Shown one piece after another: positions 27,663 to 36,436 of a stretch of 64,000 nucleotides of DNA. Below the pieces are notes generated by a model that made no database searches, had not been told where the DNA came from, and worked only from the letters and a program-made list of their open reading frames with translations. The stretch comes from Rhodococcus sp. NBC_00297 (lineage in GTDB: Bacteria > Actinomycetota > Actinomycetes > Mycobacteriales > Mycobacteriaceae), in contig NZ_CP108041.1 of the NCBI RefSeq assembly GCF_036173065.1, forward strand, positions 1,488,001 through 1,552,000, read 5' to 3'. Position 1 is the first letter of the stretch, and each line of letters opens with the position of its first letter. Position numbers and translations under genes: made by a program.

Positions 27663-28550
27663 ATGTCGGGTGCGGCAGGCACCGCTCGTCCGCACCCGAC
27701 GCTCGCCCGATCCAACCGAGGAGGTCCCGCTGTGGTTCATCCCGACGACACAGCAGCCGACGACTGGTTCGCCGCAGCACAGCCCGCCACGGGCGGGCGG
27801 TCGCCCGTCCCGACCGACAGGCCCGCCGCGTCCACCGACACGCCCCCGAACCGACGCCTCACCGTCCTCGCCGACCGAGACCCCCAGTTAGACGACGACG
27901 GTTGGCTCGCGGACGCTCCGACACCGTCGTTCGACGCGGCGACCGAGACTATGCGCAGCGGAGCCGCCGGCCCCGCTGTCAGGCCCTCGTGGTGGCGTCG
28001 TCGCCGGTCCGGCGTGGTGGTCACCGCGTCCCTCCTGGTCCTGGTGGGTGCGGTAGGAGCCACCGCGGTGTTCCTCACCGGAGCCACCGAGGACACCCTG
28101 ACCGCGGATCCGGCACCACTTCTTCCGACCACGCAGGCCGCTCCTACCGTCGCGGCGGAACCAGCAGCGGGCGGTGTTGCCGCTGCGGACTTCACCTGGT
28201 GCGCCGGTCAAGGTGCCGGTGAGCCGGTCACCGAGGACACCACCGATCCCGGACTGAGCGCGATCTGGCGCTTCGAGAAGGCGTTCTACTACGACCGTGA
28301 CCCGGTTGCGGCCCGCGCCGTCGGTGCACCGGAAGCCGTCATGGCGTCGGCGGAGCGCCTGCGCATGGGCATCGACGCCCTCGAACCGGCGGTCGAGTTC
28401 TGCGTGCTCGCCGACCCCGTCTCATCCGGCGTCTACGACGTGACCGTTCTCGAACGCGGACCCGGCATCGACCCGCGCACCTCCTCTCAACGCTTCACCA
28501 TCGCCGAGTCCGGCGGCACCACCTCCATCACCGCCATCACCCGCCGCTGA
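27663..28550 (+). CDS. single-pass membrane protein with NTF2-like outer domain
   Basis: 295 residues. A cytoplasmic region of about 115 residues rich in Asp/Pro ends in RRRRSG and leads into one membrane segment (VVTASLLVLVGAVGATAVFL). The outer domain carries WRFEKAFYYDRDPVAAR, a pattern seen in NTF2-like domains of conjugation proteins. Two cysteines (FTWCAG and EFCVLAD) may form a disulphide. It sits 3 bases after the preceding gene and 26 before the cutinase. Confidence 0.6.
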   Translation: MSGAAGTARPHPTLARSNRGGPAVVHPDDTAADDWFAAAQPATGGRSPVPTDRPAASTDTPPNRRLTVLADRDPQLDDDGWLADAPTPSFDAATETMRSGAAGPAVRPSWWRRRRSGVVVTASLLVLVGAVGATAVFLTGATEDTLTADPAPLLPTTQAAPTVAAEPAAGGVAAADFTWCAGQGAGEPVTEDTTDPGLSAIWRFEKAFYYDRDPVAARAVGAPEAVMASAERLRMGIDALEPAVEFCVLADPVSSGVYDVTVLERGPGIDPRTSSQRFTIAESGGTTSITAITRR

Positions 28551-28576
28551 TCCCAGCTCGACGAGAGGCACCACCC

Positions 28577-30229
28577 ATGACCCCCGCCCTGCACCGCAGA
28601 ACGGCTCGCGTCGCCGTCGCGGGCACCGCTGTCGCCGCGACCCTGCTCGCCGCCGCGACCGCGCACGCCGCGCCGACCACGACAGCACCCGCCGCCGACG
28701 GGTGCGCACCGCTGCACCTGGTCGTCGTCCCCGGTACCACCGAGATCGACGAGAACAGCTCACCCGACGCCGATTCCGGGTTCTTCTCCCGGCTCACCGT
28801 CCCGGCCATGCGCGACGCCAACTCCGGCGCACAACCCGCGCTGGACCGCAGCTACGTCCCGTACCCGGCGTCGTTCGGCGGCAAGCCCGGTGACCCCTCC
28901 TCCGACACCTACGCGACATCTGTGCAGACCGGCATCGACAACGCCACCACCATGATCGGCGACATCGCCGAGAAGTGTCCCGGCACCAGGGTGTTCGTCT
29001 CCGGGTACTCCCAGGGTGGTCAGATCGCCTCCGAGGTCATCCGCAAGATCGGAGCCGGGACCGGACCCATCGACGCCGACCGGTTCGCCGGCGGTGCACT
29101 GTTCTCCGACCCCACGCGCGGACAGGGCGAACCGGTCCTCGGCGGAGGTGACGCCAGTCCCGCACCCGCCCCCGGTACCGACGGCGCGGCGGTGCAGTCC
29201 GTGCAGCTCGCACCGGCCGTCGCCTCGACACCACCCGCCGGGGGCGGCATCGCCCCCGACCCCGCCGAGGCCGACTTCGGCGCAGTCGCCGACCGCGTCG
29301 CCTCGTACTGCACCGCAGGCGATCTCGCGTGCGACACACCCGCGAACACCCCCGCGGCGAAGATGGTCGCCAACATCGCCGGACAGTCCTCGATGGACAC
29401 CCGCGACCCGGTGCGGATCCTCACCGATGTCTCCACCGCCGTCGGACGCTCCGCACTGCTCACCGGCGCCTCGGTGGTCAACGACAACCTCGACTTCGAC
29501 AGTGCCCGCGGTCAGTTCGAGGTCACCAGCGCCCCCGACACAGTGCTCGGGAAGATGGACAAGTACTCCGACCCGACGGCCGTCGGCGACGACGAAGCCA
29601 TCGACGAGGCGGTCAGCGCGGTCACCAAGATCGCGGGCATGGCGATCGGCGCTGCCATCACCGTCGCCAAGGACGTCATCACCCCGGAGACCATCGGCCA
29701 GCTCGCCGCCGTCGGCCTGACCAACCCCCCTGCCGCACTGGGCATCCTCGCCGCGAGGGTCGGCACCGCCGCGGTCGAGCTGGTGCCCCCGGCAACGATC
29801 GACTCCGCCGTGAACGTCGCGTTCGAGGAAGTCACCCGCACCATCGACGACAACGCCGGTCTCGCGCAGCTCGTCACCGATACCTCGTACTGGAACACCG
29901 CCGTCAAACACGGCTCCTACGACAGCGTCCCGGTCGGCACCCGCGGCGAGACTCCGGTGCAGTTGACGGTGCGGTGGATCGTCGCGCTCGCCGCGGATCT
30001 CACCGGCGACAGCACCCTCGCTGACAAGGTCGGGGCCGTCCTCGGCCGCAGCGCCCAGCTCCTCGCCACCCCCGACACCGTCCGCAGCGCAGGCCAGATC
30101 CTCACCGCGAGTGCGCGGACCGCCGTCGGCGCTGCACCGACCAGCAGCCGGTCCGCGACCACCAGCGGCACCACCACCACGCCGGCACCGCCGACGACGG
30201 CCGGGTCCACCCCGACCGCCGCCAGGTGA
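28577..30229 (+). CDS. secreted cutinase-family serine esterase, extended form
   Basis: 550 residues. The signal peptide (VAVAGTAVAATLLAAATAHA) ends near residue 32. The nucleophile elbow is GYSQGG with Ser145. The catalytic Asp is likely Asp249 (CTAGDLACD) and the His is likely His445 (VKHGSYDS). Ordinary cutinases place these last two about 13 residues apart; here about 195 extra residues intervene. The Thr/Pro-rich C-terminus may attach it to the wall. Cutinase-fold enzymes hydrolyse lipid or polymer esters. Being inside the operon, it may open the mycolate layer for DNA transfer; this is inference. Confidence 0.85.
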   Translation: MTPALHRRTARVAVAGTAVAATLLAAATAHAAPTTTAPAADGCAPLHLVVVPGTTEIDENSSPDADSGFFSRLTVPAMRDANSGAQPALDRSYVPYPASFGGKPGDPSSDTYATSVQTGIDNATTMIGDIAEKCPGTRVFVSGYSQGGQIASEVIRKIGAGTGPIDADRFAGGALFSDPTRGQGEPVLGGGDASPAPAPGTDGAAVQSVQLAPAVASTPPAGGGIAPDPAEADFGAVADRVASYCTAGDLACDTPANTPAAKMVANIAGQSSMDTRDPVRILTDVSTAVGRSALLTGASVVNDNLDFDSARGQFEVTSAPDTVLGKMDKYSDPTAVGDDEAIDEAVSAVTKIAGMAIGAAITVAKDVITPETIGQLAAVGLTNPPAALGILAARVGTAAVELVPPATIDSAVNVAFEEVTRTIDDNAGLAQLVTDTSYWNTAVKHGSYDSVPVGTRGETPVQLTVRWIVALAADLTGDSTLADKVGAVLGRSAQLLATPDTVRSAGQILTASARTAVGAAPTSSRSATTSGTTTTPAPPTTAGSTPTAAR

Positions 30230-30258
30230 CCGACTCACCCGCAGAAGGAGACGTCGAC

Positions 30259-30903
30259 ATGGCCGCACAGCCGATCGACAATCACGAGCTCTACAGCGAC
30301 GACACCTCGGGATCGGCCCCCGTCGTCCCCGCCGGTCTGCGGATCCCACCGGCCGATCGCCAGGCACCGGTCCACACAGAACCGGTCGCCGGTGTCGGGC
30401 GACCGCCGGTGATGTGGCTGCTCGGCGCGCACGGCGGCGCGGGAGTGTCCACTCTCGCGCGCGTCTGGGCACCCGCCGCCGATGCGCACGGTGGGTGGCC
30501 GGCCCACGACCGGTACCGGTCGGTCATCGTCGTCGCCCGCACCCACCGCACCGGGCTCGCCGCCGCCCACGACCTGCTGCTCCAGTCGGCCGCCGGTCTC
30601 ACCGGTGGGTGCACCGTCCTCGGTCTGGCTCTGGTCCCGGACGCACCGGGGAAGTTGCCGAAGACGCTGCGGCGCAGCGCCGACGTGGTGGCGTCCGCCG
30701 CACCCGCGGTGTGGCATCTGCCGTGGGTGCCGGACCTGCGCGTGCACACCTACTCCGACCTCGCGGTGTGGTCACCGGCCGAACCGGACCCACCGCCTCC
30801 TGGCCGGATGCGGTCGGTGACCTCCGCGGCCGCCCCGCACCCCGGCCTCGTCGCCGCCGGTCACACCGCCTTCGACTCCGCCCGCCTCGCTGCTCAGCAC
30901 TGA
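30259..30903 (+). CDS. P-loop protein of the conjugation operon (DUF6668-like)
   Basis: 214 residues from ATG 30259, preceded by AAGGAG at ideal spacing; a GTG at 30226 overlapping the cutinase stop is the alternative. The Walker-A-like motif is GAHGGAGVSTLAR, as in ParA/MinD-type ATPases, but the rest is short and lacks a clear DxxG switch. The C-terminus is Pro-rich. Related small proteins recur in actinobacterial conjugation loci; the role may be ATP-dependent positioning of the apparatus. Confidence 0.65.
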   Translation: MAAQPIDNHELYSDDTSGSAPVVPAGLRIPPADRQAPVHTEPVAGVGRPPVMWLLGAHGGAGVSTLARVWAPAADAHGGWPAHDRYRSVIVVARTHRTGLAAAHDLLLQSAAGLTGGCTVLGLALVPDAPGKLPKTLRRSADVVASAAPAVWHLPWVPDLRVHTYSDLAVWSPAEPDPPPPGRMRSVTSAAAPHPGLVAAGHTAFDSARLAAQH

Positions 30904-30946
30904 CCCTAGGTCGGTTCGATCTACCCCGTTTCCGAAAGGACCCACC

Positions 30947-31240
30947 ATGCTCTCCACGCTTCGCACCGACGTCACCGTGTTCCTCGCTCAGAACATCGGC
31001 GACGTCGAACCCATCATGCCCAGTGGGGAATTCGGCGACAAGATCAACATGCTCATGGGCTGGCTGATGATGGGCTGCATCTTCGGTTCCATCGCCGCAG
31101 CCTCCATCTGCAGCGTCAAGCTCGGCTACGACAAATTGACCGGTAGAGGTGGCGACGCCACGGGCGCGCTCGGGTACATCCTTGTCGGGGCGGTCGTTCT
31201 CGGTTCCGCCTCCGGCCTGATCAACGGCCTCGTCCTGTGA
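30947..31240 (+). CDS. small two-TM protein, possible pilin-like T4SS subunit
   Basis: 97 residues preceded by GAAAGGA. Two membrane segments (MGWLMMGCIFGSIAAASIC and LGYILVGAVVLGSASGLI) are joined by a short basic loop, the topology of VirB2/TrbC-type subunits, and it is placed at the start of the apparatus genes. No signal peptide with a clear cleavage site. The pilin role is inferred. Confidence 0.55.
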   Translation: MLSTLRTDVTVFLAQNIGDVEPIMPSGEFGDKINMLMGWLMMGCIFGSIAAASICSVKLGYDKLTGRGGDATGALGYILVGAVVLGSASGLINGLVL

Positions 31241-31545
31241 GCGCCGTCGCGATCGTTCGCATGGGCTTAGCCGAACTCGAAGATGCCACAACCGATGTTC
31301 TCAACTCGGCGCTTGGGCTTCTCGATACGATCGCCCGCGGAACCCTGATAGCGTCCGGTATCGCCATCGCCTTCGGAATAATTCTGTTGGCGTCCGGTAG
31401 TTCTCGCGCCCTGGGCACTCTGCTCAGCGGCATCTGCGGCTTAGCGATCTGCGCTGTCGCCCTCAGCGGCGGAACTGACTGGATGATCGACAGCGCCCAG
31501 ACGACCGCCGTCGCCACCTCCACGGACGGCAGTACCGCACCGTGA
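31237..31545 (+). CDS. small two-TM protein of the conjugation operon
   Basis: 102 residues from a GTG overlapping the upstream stop by 4 bases. Two hydrophobic segments (TLIASGIAIAFGIILLASG and LLSGICGLAICAVALSGG) resemble the gene before it in layout. Codon use is less GC-biased than in neighbours. Function unknown. Confidence 0.5.
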   Translation: MSAVAIVRMGLAELEDATTDVLNSALGLLDTIARGTLIASGIAIAFGIILLASGSSRALGTLLSGICGLAICAVALSGGTDWMIDSAQTTAVATSTDGSTAP

Positions 31546-31826
31546 TACCTGCAGTATCGATCATTGTGGTCCTCGCGCAGCCGCCGACCGGCCCGGTGAC
31601 GTTCCCCGCCGAGGTGTGGGATCCGCTGATGAGCGCTCTCTCATGGCTGATGGGGTTTGCCGTCGTTGTCTGCATCGCAGCGCTGTTCGTGTGCGGAGCG
31701 GTCTTCGTCAACCAGCGCAAGTCCACCGGCACGCAGGTCGTCGAAGACGGCACCCTTGCCCGCATCCTCCTTTGCGCCGCCGTCATCGGTTCCGCCGCCG
31801 GCATAGCCAGAGCGGTCTTGGCGTGA
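31542..31826 (+). CDS. small two-TM protein of the conjugation operon
   Basis: 94 residues from a GTG in a 4-base overlap. It has an N-terminal hydrophobic segment, then VVCIAALFVCGAVFVNQRKS and a last segment ILLCAAVIGSAAGIARAVLA. Third of three consecutive small membrane proteins with the same topology, suggesting a membrane channel made of several small subunits. Function unknown. Confidence 0.5.
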   Translation: MIPAVSIIVVLAQPPTGPVTFPAEVWDPLMSALSWLMGFAVVVCIAALFVCGAVFVNQRKSTGTQVVEDGTLARILLCAAVIGSAAGIARAVLA

Positions 31827-31866
31827 ATCCCCGGCACTGCGTCGATCCCCGAAAGGTGCACCGCCC

Positions 31867-32502
31867 GTGACACTGTCCCGTACCGCCCGCCTGACCTCCG
31901 CCGTCGCCGTCGTCCTGATCGCCGCAGCCTGCGGGTCGGAGTCGAGCGACACCGCCGCGCCTGCCGAGGAACAGATCGACACCGCCTCCGCACCGGCCGA
32001 CCTCGAGTGGCGCACCGTCGGGGGCGTCGACGTGCCCAGCTCGCCCAGTGCCGGACCGTCGGCGGGAACCGGAGTCACTCGCCACGGATACGACAAGACC
32101 CCGCAGGGAGCGGTTCTGGCCGCGATCAACGGGCAGACCGCGCTCGCCGTGGCCGACGACCGCACCTGGCCCGAGGTGGTCAACACCGTCACCGCGCCGG
32201 GCCCGGGACGCGACGCGTTCGCGGTCGCCCGCGCCGCCGTCACCGTCGCCGGGGCCGTGCCGCAAGGGTCCGCGCCGCGGTTCGTCGGCTTCGACGTCAC
32301 CGCCTACGAGCCCGACGCGTCGACCGCCGCAGTGTCGGTGGCACAAACAATCGGCGAGGACTCGCAGCTCTACAGCTACCCCGTCGCCCTGCAGTGGGTC
32401 GGCGACGACTGGCGGATCGTGCTCCCCACTCCCGAGGAGAACATCGACGCCGCCGAGCTCGACGACCTCGCCGGCTATACCGAACTGAAAGCTGCCTCAT
32501 GA
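31867..32502 (+). CDS. probable lipoprotein of the conjugation operon
   Basis: 211 residues from GTG 31867 after GAAAGGTG. A basic N-terminus and hydrophobic stretch end in IAAACGS, a weak lipobox with Cys as the lipid site. The mature part contains HGYDKTPQGAVLAAINGQ and a C-terminal LQWVGDDWRIVLP. The same TPQGA motif occurs in the next gene product (YARTPQGAALAGWN), so the two are likely paralogous outer-face components. The stop overlaps the next ATG. Confidence 0.6.
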   Translation: MTLSRTARLTSAVAVVLIAAACGSESSDTAAPAEEQIDTASAPADLEWRTVGGVDVPSSPSAGPSAGTGVTRHGYDKTPQGAVLAAINGQTALAVADDRTWPEVVNTVTAPGPGRDAFAVARAAVTVAGAVPQGSAPRFVGFDVTAYEPDASTAAVSVAQTIGEDSQLYSYPVALQWVGDDWRIVLPTPEENIDAAELDDLAGYTELKAAS

Positions 32503-33335
32503 GTACCCTCGTCCGCCGGTTGCTGATCGCGGCCGCCGTCCTCGTCGTCCTGGCCGTCATCGGTGGCCTGATCTTCGTCGTCCCGAACCTCGGGGACGAC
32601 GACGCGGCCACCGACACCGCCAACCCGTCGACGACGTCTGCGCCGGCACCGGCCCCGTCCGTCCCCGGCTCGATCGACAACGGCCGCACAGGGTTCGGCA
32701 CCCCCGTCGTGGACATCCTCGGCCGCAAGGTCACCGTCCCGAACAACCCTGTCGGAGCACCGCTCACGCAGGAACCGGCAGGCGAACGCAGCGGATGCGC
32801 CACCGCCGGACCTGTCTCCTCTCCTACCGGCGTGCAGATCCAGCAGACCGTCGGACTGCCCACGCTGGTCTCCACCAGCGACGGCCCCACCCGCGTCGAC
32901 GGCAACGTCCTCACCGGGTACGCCCGCACCCCCCAGGGTGCGGCGCTCGCCGGGTGGAACTGGATCGGCCGCGTCTACGGCCCCGGCCCGGTAGCGAAGG
33001 ACGCCTACGAGAAGTTGACCGTCGCCACCGACGAGCTGGCGCAGAAGTCGGCCGGCCAGTCCTGGGACGGTGAAGGACTCAGCGGTTCCTCGTTCCCCGC
33101 CCCCGAGGCGTTCCGGATCGTCAGTTGCACCGACGACTTCGCCTCCGTCGAGTATGCGATCAACATCCCCATCGACGACAACGGTCAACGGCGCACCACC
33201 CCCGCCTGGACCGTGATGCGAGCCGCACTGTTCCACGACAGCGGCGAGTGGCGCGCTCGACTCGACGGTCGATCGGTCTCCGCGACACCCGACGTCACGA
33301 GCATCGCCGGATTCACCCCCTGGACACTCTCGTGA
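32499..33335 (+). CDS. single-pass membrane protein related to the preceding lipoprotein
   Basis: 278 residues from ATG 32499, overlapping the upstream stop (ATGA). One N-terminal membrane segment (LLIAAAVLVVLAVIGGLIFV) and a Thr/Pro linker lead into an outer domain with YARTPQGAALAGWNWIG and a C-terminal SGEWRARLDGRS. Two cysteines could pair (RSGCAT and IVSCTD). Longer frames upstream overlap the previous gene and were not used. It ends in a GTGA overlap with the TrbL-like gene. Confidence 0.6.
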   Translation: MSTLVRRLLIAAAVLVVLAVIGGLIFVVPNLGDDDAATDTANPSTTSAPAPAPSVPGSIDNGRTGFGTPVVDILGRKVTVPNNPVGAPLTQEPAGERSGCATAGPVSSPTGVQIQQTVGLPTLVSTSDGPTRVDGNVLTGYARTPQGAALAGWNWIGRVYGPGPVAKDAYEKLTVATDELAQKSAGQSWDGEGLSGSSFPAPEAFRIVSCTDDFASVEYAINIPIDDNGQRRTTPAWTVMRAALFHDSGEWRARLDGRSVSATPDVTSIAGFTPWTLS

Positions 33336-34846
33336 CGCGGCTGGCGCGGCTCACCGCGGCAGTCGTCGTTCTCCTCGCCCTGCTCGGTCTCGGCGCCGGC
33401 ACCGCAACCGCCCAGGAACCGACCCCACTCCCGGTGGCCCCGGTGACCGGCATCGCCGACGACGGCAACGCCTTCCAACAGGATCGGCGCGAATGCCTCG
33501 CCGAGACCGACGCACCGTGGATCGGCGACCTGATCAACGGTGCAACCGGAAACCTCGTACCGGAATCCTTGTGCCTGATCAACGCGTTTGAGGACAACCC
33601 CGGCGCAGCCGTGGCCACCGCAGCCTCGTCCGCCGCCTCCGCGTTCTGGGGCGACTCCGTCGGCGACTTCGCCAAAGCCGTCATGGAAGGCAACGCCCAA
33701 GCCTTCCGCACCGTGATGACGTTCTGGATGACCACCGGCATACCGGGACTCGGAGCCGAAACGGCGATGTCGGGACTACGCAACATCGTCTCCGGCTTCA
33801 CCATCGCGGCACTGTTCGCCTCCATCGTTATCGCCATGACCAAACTCGCCATCGCCCGCAAACAAGCCGTGATGGAAGGCGCGACGGAGACCGCGAACAT
33901 GTTGGTACGCAGCGTCTTCACCGTCTCGCTGCTTCCGATGCTGGTGCTCATGCTCCACCAGGGCGGGGATGCCGCATCGGCGTTCGCCCTGAAGGAGTTC
34001 GTCGGGGCGGACCTGAACGAGAAGATCACCGCCATCACCGCGTTCGACGACAAGACCGGCCTCGGCCCGGTGTTCGCCCTCGCGTGCGCCGGATTCGCCT
34101 TCCTCGGCTCCGTCGCCCAGCTCATCGCCCTGCTCATCCGCGAGGCGGTGCTCTGCGTCGTCGTCGCGGTCATCCCGCTCGCCGCGGCATCCTCGGCAAC
34201 GGCCACCGGCCGCTCGTCCTACAAGTCGATGATCGCCTTCACCATCGGTGCGTTGCTGTTCAAGCCCGTCGCGACCCTGCTGTACCTGTTCGCGTTCTGG
34301 GCGCAGTCCGCGACGTCCGGTGATCCGGTGTCCTCGGTCATCATCGGGTCGGTGCTGCTGGCGATCGTCGGATTCGCCCTACCCACGCTGGTGCGGATCA
34401 TCGCCCCGGCCGCGGAGACCATCGCCGCCGGGGGATCGCAGGCCGCGGGCCTCGCCGCCGCCGGCGGCGCGCTGGCGGGTGGGGCCGCCGCGACCGGTGC
34501 CCGCGCACTGGGCGGTATGGCACGGGCCATCTCACCGGCGGCGTCCGGCGGCGGTGGCGGCGGGATGGGCGCTGCGGGCACCGGCGCGAAACCCGTCCCC
34601 GGAATGCAGGGCCGCTACACCGGCAGATCGGCCTCGGCCGGCTCGTCGAGACGATCCGGACCCACGGGCGCGCTGTCGAGAGCGGCCTCCGGCGGCCGCC
34701 AGGCAACGGACGGTGTCATGTCCGGAGCCGCGGGTGCGATGCGCACTGCCGGGTCCGGCGTCCGAGGTGCCGCACAGATCGCCGGGAGCCTCGGCGCCGC
34801 CGCCGACGGCGCAGTCGGCAACGACCACGGACGGGTTCAGCGATGA
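33332..34846 (+). CDS. TrbL/VirB6-like T4SS membrane protein
   Basis: 504 residues from GTG 33332 in a 4-base overlap. A signal-type segment ends near TATA, then comes an outer region with two cysteines and about six membrane helices (e.g. FTIAALFASIVIAMTKLAIA, AVLCVVVAVIPLAAAS, IIGSVLLAIVGFALPTLVRI). The C-terminal 140 residues are Gly/Ala/Ser-rich and soluble. This is the usual layout of TrbL/VirB6 proteins that form the inner-membrane part of the DNA channel. It overlaps the SCO6880-like gene by ATGA. Confidence 0.8.
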   Translation: MTRLARLTAAVVVLLALLGLGAGTATAQEPTPLPVAPVTGIADDGNAFQQDRRECLAETDAPWIGDLINGATGNLVPESLCLINAFEDNPGAAVATAASSAASAFWGDSVGDFAKAVMEGNAQAFRTVMTFWMTTGIPGLGAETAMSGLRNIVSGFTIAALFASIVIAMTKLAIARKQAVMEGATETANMLVRSVFTVSLLPMLVLMLHQGGDAASAFALKEFVGADLNEKITAITAFDDKTGLGPVFALACAGFAFLGSVAQLIALLIREAVLCVVVAVIPLAAASSATATGRSSYKSMIAFTIGALLFKPVATLLYLFAFWAQSATSGDPVSSVIIGSVLLAIVGFALPTLVRIIAPAAETIAAGGSQAAGLAAAGGALAGGAAATGARALGGMARAISPAASGGGGGGMGAAGTGAKPVPGMQGRYTGRSASAGSSRRSGPTGALSRAASGGRQATDGVMSGAAGAMRTAGSGVRGAAQIAGSLGAAADGAVGNDHGRVQR

Positions 34847-36360
34847 CCACACCCACGTTCTCCTCCACTGCGGCCGTCCACGAGGAACCGGCGATCTACT
34901 CCGCCGGAACACGCCCCAAAAGCACCTTCGCGTTCGGGCTCTCCAACAAGGTCATCGCCTACGCAGGCGGCTTCTTCGCCCTCGCGTTCGCCGTCCTGAT
35001 CTGGGGCAACGTCCCCGCCGGCCTCGCCCTCATGGCGTTCGGCGCAGTGCTCCTCGCGCCGCTGGCGATCGCGCCGGGCGGGCGCTCCCTCTACGAGAAA
35101 GGCCACCTGAGAATGCAGTTCTTCCGCAGCCGCGTCAGCCGCTCCGCCGAGTACCACGCCGGACCGCACTCTTCGATCCCCGGTGGCCGCTACCGCCTGC
35201 CCGGGTGGCTCGCGCACACCAAGCTCTACGTCGGAATCGACCGGCACGGCAACGAGTTCGGGATGATCCACCACCCCAAGAAACAGCGCTACACCGTCGT
35301 CATCGACTGTCTCCCCGGCGGCGACGAGGCGGTCGCCCGCGGGGAGAAGGACCTTTACACCGCCGAATGGGGTGTCTACCTCGCCGACCTCGGACTGCCG
35401 GGCGACATCGTCGGCGCCGAGGTGGTCGTGGAGAACATTCCCGCGACCGGGCTGCGCCTGTCTCGTCTGGTCGAGCGTGAAGTCGTCCCGTACGCGCCGG
35501 AGCTGTCCACGGCGTTCGTGCGGCAATCGTCGGTGCGGATGCCGTCGGGCCGTCACCGCACGCTGGCCCGGTTGTCGATCACCTTCCGCGCCACCACCAA
35601 GGAACGGCAGAACGATCCGGAGGAGATGGCGGTCGAGCTGGCGCGGCGCCTGCCGGACCTCTACGGCAACCTCGCCGGTGCGGGCATCGACGCCCAACCG
35701 ATGACCGCGGCGGAGATCACCGCCGCGGTGCACCGCTCGTACAACCCGTCGACGGAGAACGACTTCGAAGAACTCGACATCGCCGGCCTCGATCACGGGG
35801 TGGCGTGGGAGGACGCCGGTCCCGGCCGAGCCTCCTCGGTGTGGGGACAGTACCGGCACGACGGAGTCGTCTCCGTCGTCTACGAGATGGCCGCGCCGCC
35901 GGAATCGGTGTTCACCGACACCGTCCTCAAGCCGCTGCTCCAACCCCACGACGACCTGCTCCGCAAGCGCCTCACCCTGATCTACCGGCCGTTCTCCGCC
36001 GGTGACGCGGCCAAGAAGGTCGAGAAGCAGCACCGAGACGCCCTGCACGCCATCAACTCCCGCGGAGCGAAGATCAGCTCCGCCGAAGCGGAGAAGCGCC
36101 TCGAGATCACCTCCCAGACCCGCAAGGAGATGGTCGCCGGGGCAGGACAACTGCGCTACTCGGCGCTGGTGACCATCACCGTCGCCGATCCCGCCGACGT
36201 CGCGAACGCCGCCGCGGTCATCGAATCGCTCGCCGCCCGCGCCCGCCTCGGACTGCGCCGCGCCCACGGCTTCCAGGACGCCGCGTTCGCCGCCGGCCTG
36301 GGCGTCGGATTCCTGCTGCCCGACCACGTCACCACCTCGGCGCTGTTGCGGCACAGCTGA
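34843..36360 (+). CDS. SCO6880-family conjugation protein
   Basis: 505 residues. Two N-terminal membrane segments (residues about 35-75) of PrgI/VirB3-like type precede a large cytoplasmic domain with KLYVGIDRHGNEFGMIHHPK, WGVYLADLGLPGD and a C-terminal ARARLGLRRAHGFQDAAFAA. This family is a regular partner of VirB4-like ATPases in actinobacterial type IV secretion and conjugation loci. It overlaps the TrbL-like gene and precedes the VirB4-like gene by 76 bases. Confidence 0.8.
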   Translation: MTTPTFSSTAAVHEEPAIYSAGTRPKSTFAFGLSNKVIAYAGGFFALAFAVLIWGNVPAGLALMAFGAVLLAPLAIAPGGRSLYEKGHLRMQFFRSRVSRSAEYHAGPHSSIPGGRYRLPGWLAHTKLYVGIDRHGNEFGMIHHPKKQRYTVVIDCLPGGDEAVARGEKDLYTAEWGVYLADLGLPGDIVGAEVVVENIPATGLRLSRLVEREVVPYAPELSTAFVRQSSVRMPSGRHRTLARLSITFRATTKERQNDPEEMAVELARRLPDLYGNLAGAGIDAQPMTAAEITAAVHRSYNPSTENDFEELDIAGLDHGVAWEDAGPGRASSVWGQYRHDGVVSVVYEMAAPPESVFTDTVLKPLLQPHDDLLRKRLTLIYRPFSAGDAAKKVEKQHRDALHAINSRGAKISSAEAEKRLEITSQTRKEMVAGAGQLRYSALVTITVADPADVANAAAVIESLAARARLGLRRAHGFQDAAFAAGLGVGFLLPDHVTTSALLRHS

Positions 36361-36436
36361 TCTGCTGCACCACTCACCTCCGCACCACCCACGCCTGCTC
36401 CGCCACCCGCCCGCCGTTCCCACCGGAAGGTTCCCC

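Noticed and set aside
28760..30472. Minus-strand frame of 570 codons opposite the cutinase
   Set aside because: Arg/Gly/Asp-rich composition of an antisense shadow; the plus strand carries the signal peptide and GYSQGG.
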